Positions 33,832 to 40,954 of a stretch of DNA of 64,000 bases are shown one piece after another. The notes beneath the pieces are model-generated. The model worked only from the letters and a program-made list of their open reading frames with translations. It was not told the origin of the DNA and searched no databases. The position numbers were made by a program, and so were the translations under genes. This DNA comes from Alteriqipengyuania_B sp035481675. GTDB taxonomy: Bacteria; Pseudomonadota; Alphaproteobacteria; Sphingomonadales; Sphingomonadaceae. Each line of letters opens with the position of its first letter. Position 1 is the stretch's first letter. The DNA is taken from assembly GCF_035481675.1 (NCBI RefSeq), contig NZ_JAYJJW010000001.1:1240001-1304000 (forward strand). Direction: 5' to 3'.

Positions 33832-34850
33832 GTTTCCGTTTGCGGGCCAGCCGCCCGTCCGATCTCGAGCACCTGTACGAAATGGCCAAGCTGACCGGCG
33901 GCGGTTTTACCAACCTGCCGCCCGATCGCGACGCGTTGGCCAAGAAGCTGGAAACGAGCGCGAAGGCCTTTGCCAATACCGGCAGCGATCTGGTGGACGA
34001 AACGTTCGTGCTGGTGCTCGAAAACACCGAGACCGGGCAGGTGCGCGGCACGTGCCAGCTGATGACGCAGGTCGGCCAGCAGTGGCCGTTCTATTCCTAT
34101 CGCCTCAACACGCTGACCCAGCACAGCCAGGAACTAGACCGCACGGTGCGGGCCGAACTGCTCAGCCTGACGACCGATCTTGAAGGCTGCAGCGAGGTGG
34201 GCGGGCTGTTCCTCCATCCCGGGGAACGGGCCGGCGGGCTCGGGCTGCTGCTGGCGCGCAGCCGTTACCTCTTCATCAAGATGCACCGGCAGCGCTTTGC
34301 CGACCGGATCCTGGCCGAACTGCGCGGCATCATCGACGATCGCGGCGGGTCGCCGTTCTGGGACGGTGTGGCCGGGCGTTTCTTCGGCATGACCTTCCAG
34401 GAAGCGGATTATTTCAATGCCATCAACGGCAACCAGTTCATCGCCGACCTGATGCCCAAGCACCCGGTCTATGTCGCCATGCTGGACGACGATGCGCGCG
34501 ACGTGATCGGCCTGCCCCACCCCACCGGCCGCGCGGCGATGCGGATGCTCGAGAAGGAAGGCTTCCGCTATGAAGGCTATGTCGACATTTTCGACGGCGG
34601 GCCGACCATGCTGGCGCGCACCGACGACGTGGTGAGCGTGAAGGACGCGCGCGGCGGCGAAGTGACGGGCGTGGGGCTGGAAGACGGCGCCGCCTCGACA
34701 GCGTCGATCGTGGCGACCGGCTCGCTGGCGGACTTCCGCAGCTGCTATGGCCGCGCAGTGTGGGGCGATGACGGGGTGCAGCTGGGTGCGACGGCGGCCG
34801 AAACGCTCGGCGTCGGTGTCGGCGACCAGGTCCACGCGGTGGCACGATGA
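33828..34850 (+). CDS. astA: Arginine N-succinyltransferase
   Basis: A 340-residue acetyltransferase-fold enzyme that starts the ammonia-producing AST pathway by succinylating arginine. Family segments include FRLRASRPSDLEHLYEMAK, TGGGFTNLPPDRDAL, GLFLHPGERAGGLGLLLARS and MTFQEADYF. The start codon is GTG, with GTGA overlapping the M20 hydrolase stop, so the genes are translationally coupled. The next gene, astB, overlaps by 4 bases in turn. astC and astD are not in the window. Confidence 0.95.
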   Translation: MSFRLRASRPSDLEHLYEMAKLTGGGFTNLPPDRDALAKKLETSAKAFANTGSDLVDETFVLVLENTETGQVRGTCQLMTQVGQQWPFYSYRLNTLTQHSQELDRTVRAELLSLTTDLEGCSEVGGLFLHPGERAGGLGLLLARSRYLFIKMHRQRFADRILAELRGIIDDRGGSPFWDGVAGRFFGMTFQEADYFNAINGNQFIADLMPKHPVYVAMLDDDARDVIGLPHPTGRAAMRMLEKEGFRYEGYVDIFDGGPTMLARTDDVVSVKDARGGEVTGVGLEDGAASTASIVATGSLADFRSCYGRAVWGDDGVQLGATAAETLGVGVGDQVHAVAR

Positions 34851-36109
34851 GCGAGGCGTCGAAGCTGGTCGAAATCAATTTCGACGGCATTGTCGGGCCG
34901 AGCCACAATTACGCCGGCCTCAGCCTGGGCAACATCGCCTCGTCCAGCCATGCGGGCGACGTGTCGCATCCGCGCGCCGCGGCGCTACAGGGGCTCGCCA
35001 AGATGCGCGGCAACATGGCGCGCGGCCTGCCGCAGGGTTTCCTGCTGCCGCTGCCGCGCCCGAATGCGGGCTACCTTGCGCGGCTCGGGGCCGACAGCGA
35101 GACCGATCGCCGCCTGCTGGCGCAAAGCTGGTCGGCCAGCTCGATGTGGACCGCCAATGCCGCCACGGTCAGCCCCGCCCCCGACACGGCGGACGGCACC
35201 TGTCACCTGACGCCCGCCAACCTCGTCACCATGCCGCACCGCGCGCAGGAATGGCCCGACACCAAGCGGATGCTCCAATTGGCCTTTGCCGACACCGCGC
35301 ATTTCACGATCCACGATCCCGTACCGCCCACTTTCGGAGACGAGGGCGCGGCCAACCACATGCGCCTGTGCGAAGGGCATGGCGCGCGCGGTGTGGAGAT
35401 GTTCGTCTATGGCGAAAGCGGGGGCCCCTTCCCCGCCCGCCAGCACGAACAGGCCAGCCGTGCGGTCGCCCGCCTCCACGGCCTCGACCCCGCGCGCACG
35501 CTGTTCATCGAGCAGAACCCGGAAGCCATCGCCGCCGGGGCCTTCCACAACGACGTCGTGGCCGTCGCCAACGAGCGGGTGCTGTTCACGCACGAGCGCG
35601 CCTTCGCCCGCCCCGAGGAGGCCTACGCCGAAATCCGCGAGGTCTTCCCCGCGCTGGAACTGGTGGTGGTGCCCGAAGCCGAAGTGCCCTTGGGCGAGGC
35701 GATCAAGACCTACCTTTTCAACGCGCAGCTGGTCACGCTGCCCGACGGATCGACCGCGCTGATCGTGCCGGGCGAGTGCATGGAATCGGGCGCGGTGCGC
35801 AGCTGGGCGGAGCGGACGACCGCTTCCAACGGCCCGATCCGCCAGGTCATCCCGGTCGACGTGCGTCAGTCCATGGCCAACGGCGGCGGCCCCGCCTGTT
35901 TGCGCCTGCGCGTGGTCGCGGACCCGGAAACGGTCGACGCGCGTTTCATGCTCGATGACGAAAAGGCCGACCGCATTGCCCGCATTATCGAGCGCCACTG
36001 GCCGGAAAGCATCGCTCCCGGCCAGCTCGGCGACGAAGCGTTGGCGGGCGAAGTCGTTTCAGCCCGCGAAGCCCTGTTGCAGGAACTCGATCTCGGCGAA
36101 CTCGCGTGA
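34847..36109 (+). CDS. astB: N-succinylarginine dihydrolase
   Basis: A 420-residue enzyme of the amidinotransferase fold that hydrolyses N2-succinylarginine to succinylornithine, CO2 and ammonia. NFDGIVGPSHNYAGLSLGN at the N-terminus, AANHMRLCEGHG and the active-site cysteine in GGGPACLRLRVV near residue 347 are typical. Its ATGA start overlaps the astA stop. Together with astA and the M20 hydrolase it gives the organism part of a route for using arginine as nitrogen source. Confidence 0.96.
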   Translation: MSEASKLVEINFDGIVGPSHNYAGLSLGNIASSSHAGDVSHPRAAALQGLAKMRGNMARGLPQGFLLPLPRPNAGYLARLGADSETDRRLLAQSWSASSMWTANAATVSPAPDTADGTCHLTPANLVTMPHRAQEWPDTKRMLQLAFADTAHFTIHDPVPPTFGDEGAANHMRLCEGHGARGVEMFVYGESGGPFPARQHEQASRAVARLHGLDPARTLFIEQNPEAIAAGAFHNDVVAVANERVLFTHERAFARPEEAYAEIREVFPALELVVVPEAEVPLGEAIKTYLFNAQLVTLPDGSTALIVPGECMESGAVRSWAERTTASNGPIRQVIPVDVRQSMANGGGPACLRLRVVADPETVDARFMLDDEKADRIARIIERHWPESIAPGQLGDEALAGEVVSAREALLQELDLGELA

Positions 36110-36170
36110 TCCGTCGGCAGGCTTTACAAGTCCGCAGCGATTAACCACCCTGTCCCCCCATTCCCGCCGC

Positions 36171-36186
36171 TGGCACGATGCTTGCT
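36171..36186 (+). promoter_or_regulatory. Sigma-54 (RpoN) -24/-12 promoter
   Basis: TGGCACG (36171-36177), four bases, then TTGCT (36182-36186) matches the sigma-54 consensus TGGCACGN4TTGCW at every defined position. Transcription would begin near 36197, just ahead of the GGAAAGGGAG ribosome-binding site at 36201-36210 and the ATG at 36214. No enhancer-binding-protein gene lies nearby, so the activator is unknown. The spacing to the gene is what makes this more than a chance match. Confidence 0.72.
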
Positions 36187-36213
36187 GCGGAAATAGTTAA
36201 GGAAAGGGAGCTT

Positions 36214-36462
36214 ATGCTGCGCAAGATTGGCCGACTGTTCGTGATCAAGAACCGGTTCGAAGCCTATCTGATCATCTTCGCCCTGGCGCTGGGCGCGATG
36301 GAGCGCGGCAGCCACTATCTCGACGCCATGCCCGGCTGGCCCGGCCAGCTGTTATTCGCAGCCTGCAGCGGCGCCGTGTTCCTCGGCGGCGCAAAGATCC
36401 TCGACTGCCTGAAATTCGAAAAGGCCCAGCGCGAGGCCGAGGCTCTCGAGACCGCCGACTGA
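36214..36462 (+). CDS. Small two-helix membrane protein, probably RpoN-controlled
   Basis: An 82-residue protein: basic start MLRKIGRLFVIKNRFEAY, a first hydrophobic segment (about 18-35), a short loop with GSHYLDAMPGWPG, a second hydrophobic segment (about 47-65) and a charged C-terminal helix. I do not recognise the family. The start at 36214 is chosen because a strong GGAAAGGGAG lies before it; an ATG at 36178 in the same frame falls inside the sigma-54 promoter. It lies 104 bases after astB, a nitrogen-related gene, which would suit RpoN control, but the role is unknown. Confidence 0.78.
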   Translation: MLRKIGRLFVIKNRFEAYLIIFALALGAMERGSHYLDAMPGWPGQLLFAACSGAVFLGGAKILDCLKFEKAQREAEALETAD

Positions 36463-36472
36463 AAAAGGAAAG

Positions 36473-36800
36473 TGGGGGTTTCTGTTGCTAGCTACCCCCG
36501 GAGCCCCGGTATCCGCTTCTGTTGCCCGGTGGGTCCAACCGCGCTTTAGCTTTGTAAGATCAGGCCGTTAGGCCGTCAGGTTACGCAGCGATTGCGAGTG
36601 CTTCGTTATCGTTGGCACTTGTGTGTTTGAACAGTTTTACGGGTTACTCAGCCCGAGTGAAAACAGCGCCTTTCAACACACGTCGATCCTGGTTCGGCCC
36701 CGTCAACACCGGCTCGAATGCCGCTGATGGTGGAGCCGCCGGGTACTGCCCCCGGGTCCGCTGTGCCTATTGCACGCTACCATTTATCACCATAGCCGAC
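36473..36800 (-). ncRNA. ssrA: Two-piece (circularly permuted) transfer-messenger RNA
   Basis: Read on the minus strand, the acceptor piece ends CGGCTCC-ACCA (3' end at 36728) with a T-arm CCGGG-GGCAGTA-CCCGG just before. An intervening segment (36727-36703) follows, then the coding piece beginning GGGGCCG at 36702. GGGGCCG pairs with CGGCTCC over 7 bases, including the G3-U70 wobble that marks alanine tRNAs. The tag frame GCC...TAA runs from 36616 to 36581 and encodes ANDNEALAIAA, ending in the degradation signal. The 3' end of the coding piece closes with a GGGGG/CCCCC hairpin near 36473-36497. tmRNA rescues stalled ribosomes and tags their products. The outer limits (36473 and 36800) are approximate. 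Confidence 0.93.
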
Positions 36801-36838
36801 CAAAAAGCCGGCATCCCCCATATAGGGAACGCCGGCTT
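36801..36838 (-). terminator. Rho-independent terminator of mscL
   Basis: GCCGGCTT (36831-36838) and AAGCCGGC (36805-36812) form an 8-bp stem, with extra CCC/GGG pairing in the loop. On the minus strand the stem is followed by a T-run (complement of 36802-36806). It separates mscL from ssrA. Confidence 0.8.
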
Positions 36839-36861
36839 AAATGGAAGTGAATGGTATAGAA

Positions 36862-37329
36862 TCAGCCCATCGGGCCGTTCTGCGGGGCGCCCGGCGCGCC
36901 CGATTTCAGCGCGTCGCGGATTTCCTTGAGCAGTTCGACCTCGGTCGGTTCGGCGGGACCTTCCTCCTCCGCCGGCTTTTCGAACTGGGCCGTAACCTTC
37001 TTGGCATAGCGGACCAGCAGGAAGATGATGAATGCCAGGATCAGGAAGTTGATCACCGCCGTGATGAACGCGCCGTAGCCGATCATCGCCGCGCCCGCTT
37101 CCTTCAGCGCGGCATAGTCCGTCGTCGACCCGGTGTAACCTTCCGGCGTGCTCAGGAGGATGAAATAGCTGGAGAAATCGGCGCCGCCGAAGATGTAGCC
37201 GACCAGCGGCATGATCAGGTCGTCGGTCAGCGATCCGACGATGGTGGCGAAAGCGCCCGCGATGATCACGGCGACCGCCAGTTCCATCACATTGCCCTTG
37301 GCAATGAATTCCTTGAATTCCTGCAGCAC
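36862..37329 (-). CDS. mscL: Large-conductance mechanosensitive channel
   Basis: A 155-residue inner-membrane channel that opens under extreme turgor to release solutes. LQEFKEFIAKGNVMELAVAV at the N-terminus, a first transmembrane helix with IIAGAFATIVGSLTDDLIMP, a periplasmic loop, a second helix (FITAVINFLILAFIIFLLV) and a C-terminal helix (EVELLKEIRDAL) give the standard MscL layout. The start is taken as GTG at 37329 with GGGAGGAATAATC before it; an ATG 63 bases upstream would add a non-conserved leader. A terminator follows. Confidence 0.95.
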   Translation of the reverse strand: MLQEFKEFIAKGNVMELAVAVIIAGAFATIVGSLTDDLIMPLVGYIFGGADFSSYFILLSTPEGYTGSTTDYAALKEAGAAMIGYGAFITAVINFLILAFIIFLLVRYAKKVTAQFEKPAEEEGPAEPTEVELLKEIRDALKSGAPGAPQNGPMG

Positions 37330-37462
37330 GATTATTCCTCCCTTAACCCTTGGAACCCGCGGTCTTCTGCCATTTTCTGCCGCCATGCTCAAGCAGGGTA
37401 ACGCCTTGAAGATTCGCCCAGCCGTGCTATCTCGATAATACAGTCATCCAAGGGGACCACAC

Positions 37463-38080
37463 ATGTCGCTTGCCCGTTCCGCCCGCCTGATGCTGGTCGT
37501 CATGGCCACCGCCGCGCTTGCCGCCTGCGGCATCAATTCCGTGCCCACCAAGGAAGAGGCTGCGAAGGCCCGCTGGGCGGATGTGGAAAGCGCTTACCAG
37601 CGCCGCGCCGACCTGATCCCCAACCTTGTCGCCACGGTGCGCGGCGGGGCGGAATCGGAACTCGCCATCCTGACCGAAGTGACCGAGGCGCGCAGCCGCG
37701 CAAGCTCGGTCCAGATCGACGCAGACGACCTTTCGAATCCGGAACAGTTCCAGCAGTTCGAAGCCGCGCAGGGCGAATTGAGCGGCGCGCTCAGCCGCCT
37801 GCTCGTGACGGTCGAGGCCTATCCCCAGATCACCAGCAGCCGCGGGTACGACGACCTGCGTACGGCGCTGGAAAGCGCGGAAAACCGCATCGATAATGCC
37901 CGCACCAAGTACAATGCGGCGGTGCAGGATTATAACACCGAAATCCGCGTATTCCCCTCCTCCATCGGCGCGAACATCATCCACGGTGCCGAACCGATGG
38001 AAGCCTTCAAGGCCGAAGCCGGTGCGAACGAAGCGCCCGATATCGACGCCGCCGACCTGACGCCGACCGGCGGCAATTGA
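37463..38080 (+). CDS. lemA: LemA family lipoprotein
   Basis: A 205-residue protein with a lipoprotein signal (LAAC, Cys22) and the LemA body: EEAAKARWADVESAYQRRADLIPNL, long helices with ASSVQIDADDL, and the C-terminal NTEIRVFPSSIGA. LemA proteins are membrane-linked helical bundles of unclear function that are commonly encoded beside TPM-domain proteins, as here. It is the first gene of a tightly spaced run of six genes on this strand; the stop lies 32 bases before the preferred start of the next. Confidence 0.92.
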   Translation: MSLARSARLMLVVMATAALAACGINSVPTKEEAAKARWADVESAYQRRADLIPNLVATVRGGAESELAILTEVTEARSRASSVQIDADDLSNPEQFQQFEAAQGELSGALSRLLVTVEAYPQITSSRGYDDLRTALESAENRIDNARTKYNAAVQDYNTEIRVFPSSIGANIIHGAEPMEAFKAEAGANEAPDIDAADLTPTGGN

Positions 38081-38112
38081 GGACCCTCTCGCCCGCAACG
38101 GACACGCCGGTG

Positions 38113-38928
38113 ATGCGCCACCTCTCCGCGTGCCTGGCGATCTGCCTTACGCTGCTTCTCGCGCTTACGGCGGGTGGCGCGGCGGCGCAGGATTTCCCGC
38201 CGCGACCGGACGGCCCGATCTATGACGGGGCCGAAATCCTGCCGGACGCGCAGGAGGCAGAGCTGGACCAGCGCCTGCGCGACTACAACGCGGAAACGGG
38301 CCGGTCCGTGATCGTGGCCACTGTCCCTTCCCTGGATGGCGAGCCTGCCGCAACCTACGCGCCCGCGCTCGGCGAGGCATGGGGCATCGGCGGGCAGGAG
38401 ACGGAACAGGGCATCCTGCTGCTGGTCGCTCCCAACGAACGCGAGGTCTTCATCGCGACCGCGCGCGGCGCGCAGACCGCGCTGACCGATATCGCCAGCG
38501 GCCGCATCATCCGCAACGACATCGTGCCGCGTTTCAAGGAAGACGACTACGCCGGCGGCATCGTCGCCGGGGTGGACGGGATCATCGGCTGGCTGGACAC
38601 CGAGCCTGCCGACCAGCTGGCGATCGAGGAGGCGGAGCGTGCCGCCCAGCGCCAGAACGCGGATGTCGATGCATCCACCGTCGGCAGCGCCTTTTTCTGG
38701 GTCATGATGATCCTCGCCTTCATGGTCATTTTCGGCCGTGGCGGCCGTCGGCGCGGGCGGCGCTATCGCCGCGGCAGCGGTATCGGCGAAGTCATCCTGT
38801 GGTCCGCCCTCAACAGCGCCATGCGTAGCGGGGGCGGCGGTGGCGGCGGCGGTGGCGGCGGCGGCTTCGGCGGTTTTGGCGGCGGAGGCGGCGGCTTCAA
38901 CGGCGGCGGCGCCGGGGGGAGCTGGTAA
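38113..38928 (+). CDS. TPM-domain protein with glycine-rich tail (YgcG-like)
   Basis: A protein of about 271 residues with a signal peptide (MRHLSACLA to GGAAAQ), a TPM domain (about 30-165: PIYDGAEILPDAQEAELDQR, VSVIV-like strands, GGIVAGVDGIIGWL), one transmembrane segment (about 190-210) and an extreme Gly-rich tail (GGGGGGGGGGGGFGGF and so on) ending GGSW. This is the architecture of YgcG/Psb32-type proteins that partner LemA. The start is uncertain: TTG at 38077 overlaps the lemA stop, but ATG at 38113 begins the signal peptide directly. Its stop overlaps the next start by one base (TAATG). Confidence 0.87.
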   Translation: MRHLSACLAICLTLLLALTAGGAAAQDFPPRPDGPIYDGAEILPDAQEAELDQRLRDYNAETGRSVIVATVPSLDGEPAATYAPALGEAWGIGGQETEQGILLLVAPNEREVFIATARGAQTALTDIASGRIIRNDIVPRFKEDDYAGGIVAGVDGIIGWLDTEPADQLAIEEAERAAQRQNADVDASTVGSAFFWVMMILAFMVIFGRGGRRRGRRYRRGSGIGEVILWSALNSAMRSGGGGGGGGGGGGFGGFGGGGGGFNGGGAGGSW

Positions 38929-39605
38929 TGCCATCCTATCTTTCGGAAGCCGATCACGCCAAGGTGACGCAGGCCGTCCGCACGGCGGAGGAGCAGACTT
39001 CGGGCGAGATCGTGACCGTGCTGGCCGACCGGTCGGACGGGTACAGCGACATCGCCCTGTCGTGGGCGGCGTTCTTCGCCTTCACCGTCCTGACGCTCGC
39101 GGCCCTGTTCCCCGATCCGCCGCTGCGGTTCTACGCCTCGCTCCACGCCACATGGAACGCCGAGTGGAGCCCGGGCGAGGTCTTCGCCATGGCGAGCGGC
39201 ATGGGCATCCTCACCTTCCTCGTCGTCTGGCTGCTCCAGTTCATCGACGCGGTGCGCTTCGCCATGGTCCCGCGGATCGTGAAGCGCAATCGCGTGTTCG
39301 ACCGTGCCGTTTCGCATTTCAAGGTGGGCGCGGAACGGCGCACGCACGGTCGCACCGGCGTGCTGCTTTACCTGTCCATGCGCGAACACCGCGCAGAGAT
39401 CGTGGCGGACGAGACGATCGCGGAAAAGGTCGATCCCGAGGTCTGGGGCGAAGCCATGGTCGACATGCTGCTACTGGTGAAGAAAGGCGACATCGCCGGG
39501 GGGCTGGTCGCCGGTATCCGCGATGTCGGCGCCGTGCTGGCGGAGCATTTCCCGCGGCACGAGGACGACCAGAACGAATTGCCCGACAGGCTGATCGAAT
39601 TGTGA
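38928..39605 (+). CDS. Second TPM-domain membrane protein
   Basis: A 225-residue protein with the TPM start YLSEADHAKVTQAVRTAEEQTSGEIVTVLAD, then two hydrophobic segments (about 42-62 and 88-108), and a soluble C-terminal half with RRTHGRTGVLLYLSMREHRAEIVAD. It has no signal peptide, so its topology differs from the upstream TPM protein. The LemA-TPM-TPM trio is a recurrent bacterial unit of unknown function at the envelope. It overlaps its upstream neighbour by one base and the NUDIX gene by four (GTGA). Confidence 0.86.
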   Translation: MPSYLSEADHAKVTQAVRTAEEQTSGEIVTVLADRSDGYSDIALSWAAFFAFTVLTLAALFPDPPLRFYASLHATWNAEWSPGEVFAMASGMGILTFLVVWLLQFIDAVRFAMVPRIVKRNRVFDRAVSHFKVGAERRTHGRTGVLLYLSMREHRAEIVADETIAEKVDPEVWGEAMVDMLLLVKKGDIAGGLVAGIRDVGAVLAEHFPRHEDDQNELPDRLIEL

Positions 39606-40177
39606 GCGACGACAATGGCGCTCCGCCAGACGATCCCGACGCAGCCAAGCCCGAGGAAATCATGTGGCAGGGCAAATTCGTCACCGCCAAGCGGCGCGGG
39701 CGATGGGAATATGCCGGGCGTTCGCGCGGCATCCGTGCCGCTGCCATCGTTGCTCTCGATAGGGAGGGCCGCGTGCTGCTGGTGGAGCAATACCGCGTGC
39801 CGCTGGGCAAGCGGTGCCTCGAAATTCCCGCCGGGCTGATCGGCGACCACGAAGGCGACGAGGACGAGGCGCCCGAAGCCGCCGCCGCGCGCGAGCTGGA
39901 GGAAGAGACCGGCTATCGCGCCGATACATGGGAGACGCTGGGCGAGTTCTACTCCAGCCCCGGCATGGTCAGCGAAAGCTTCACCCTGCTGCGCGCCAGC
40001 GACCTCACGAAGGTCGGCGAAGGCGGCGGGACGGATGGCGAGGACATCCGCGTTCACCGCGTTGCCCTCAATAATCTTGCCGAATTCGTTGCCGCCCGCC
40101 GCGCCGAAGGGCTAGCGATCGATGTAAGGATCGCCATGCTGATGGCGGCAGGCTGGTTTGGAGACGAGGATGACTGA
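39602..40177 (+). CDS. NUDIX hydrolase, ADP-ribose pyrophosphatase-like
   Basis: A 191-residue NUDIX enzyme with the metal-binding core AAARELEEETGY (about residues 97-108) preceded by CLEIPAGLIGDHEG and followed by FYSSPGMVSESF, as in ADP-ribose pyrophosphatases (NudF type). These hydrolyse ADP-ribose or related nucleotide sugars and may limit toxic metabolites. A short acidic insert (EGDEDE) sits between the Gly and Glu parts of the box. The start is GTG, overlapping the TPM gene; the end overlaps the SDR gene by 8 bases. Confidence 0.88.
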   Translation: MSDDNGAPPDDPDAAKPEEIMWQGKFVTAKRRGRWEYAGRSRGIRAAAIVALDREGRVLLVEQYRVPLGKRCLEIPAGLIGDHEGDEDEAPEAAAARELEEETGYRADTWETLGEFYSSPGMVSESFTLLRASDLTKVGEGGGTDGEDIRVHRVALNNLAEFVAARRAEGLAIDVRIAMLMAAGWFGDEDD

Positions 40178-40952
40178 TCGGGTAGCGGGCAAGAAGGCAC
40201 TGGTGACAGGCGGGGCGCAGGGGCTGGGCGCAGCGGCGAGCCGCCGGCTGGCGGCCGAAGGCGCGCAGGTTCTGGTGACGGACGTGAACGCGGCCGGGGC
40301 GAAGGAAACCGCCGCTGCGATCAATGCCGAACACGGCGCCGGGACCGCCTTCGCCCTCGCGCTCGACGTGACGCAGGAAAGTCAGTGGGAAGCAGCGGTT
40401 GATGCCGCGCAAGAGCATATGGGCGGCCTCTCCGTGCTGCTCAACAACGCCGGCATCGGGGTGCGCGGCGATATCCTCACCTGCACGCTGGAGGAATGGC
40501 ACCGCGGCTTTGCGGTCAATGTCGATAGCGTGTTCCTGGGCTGCCAGAAGGCGCTGCCGCTGATGAAGGACAACCAGCCGGGCTCGATCGTCAACATATC
40601 CAGCATCGCCGGCCTGATCGCGAGCGACACCATGCCAGGCTACAACGCCAGCAAGGCAGCGGTGTGGATGCTGACCAAGTCGGTCGCGCTTTATTGCGCG
40701 AAACAGAAGTGGGACATTCGCTGCAACTCGATCCATCCCACCTTCGTGGACACGCCGATCCTCGACGGGATCAGCCGCAATGCCGGCATCCCGAAAGACG
40801 TGGTGATGGGCAAGCTGGCGCGGCAGGTGCCGCTCGGCCGGGTCGGCGAACCAGACGATGTCGCGAACGGCGTGGTCTATCTCGCCAGCAACGAAAGCAA
40901 ATTCATGACCGGCGCCGAGCTGAAGCTCGACGGCGGCATCTCGGCAATGTGA
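40170..40952 (+). CDS. Short-chain dehydrogenase/reductase, hydroxysteroid-dehydrogenase type
   Basis: A 260-residue classical SDR: TGGAQGLGAAASR (cofactor loop, about residues 14-26), NNAG near 90, Ser in SIVNISSIAGL and the catalytic pair in PGYNASKAAV. An acidic residue after beta-strand 2 (VTDVNAAG) points to NAD(H). It ends GAELKLDGGISAM like 3-beta/17-beta-hydroxysteroid dehydrogenases, but the substrate cannot be assigned. The start at 40170 overlaps the NUDIX stop by 8 bases (ATGACTGA), and the acyl-CoA dehydrogenase starts 2 bases after its stop. Confidence 0.88.
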   Translation: MTDRVAGKKALVTGGAQGLGAAASRRLAAEGAQVLVTDVNAAGAKETAAAINAEHGAGTAFALALDVTQESQWEAAVDAAQEHMGGLSVLLNNAGIGVRGDILTCTLEEWHRGFAVNVDSVFLGCQKALPLMKDNQPGSIVNISSIAGLIASDTMPGYNASKAAVWMLTKSVALYCAKQKWDIRCNSIHPTFVDTPILDGISRNAGIPKDVVMGKLARQVPLGRVGEPDDVANGVVYLASNESKFMTGAELKLDGGISAM

Positions 40953-40954
40953 AC

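Noticed and set aside
36612..36929. A 105-codon open frame on the plus strand
   Set aside because: It runs through the tmRNA and into the mscL terminator and gene on the other strand; no ribosome-binding site or domain.
38830..38925. A run of GGC/GGN repeats that looks like a simple-sequence repeat
   Set aside because: It is the in-frame glycine-rich tail of a TPM-domain protein, a common feature of that family, not a separate repeat element.
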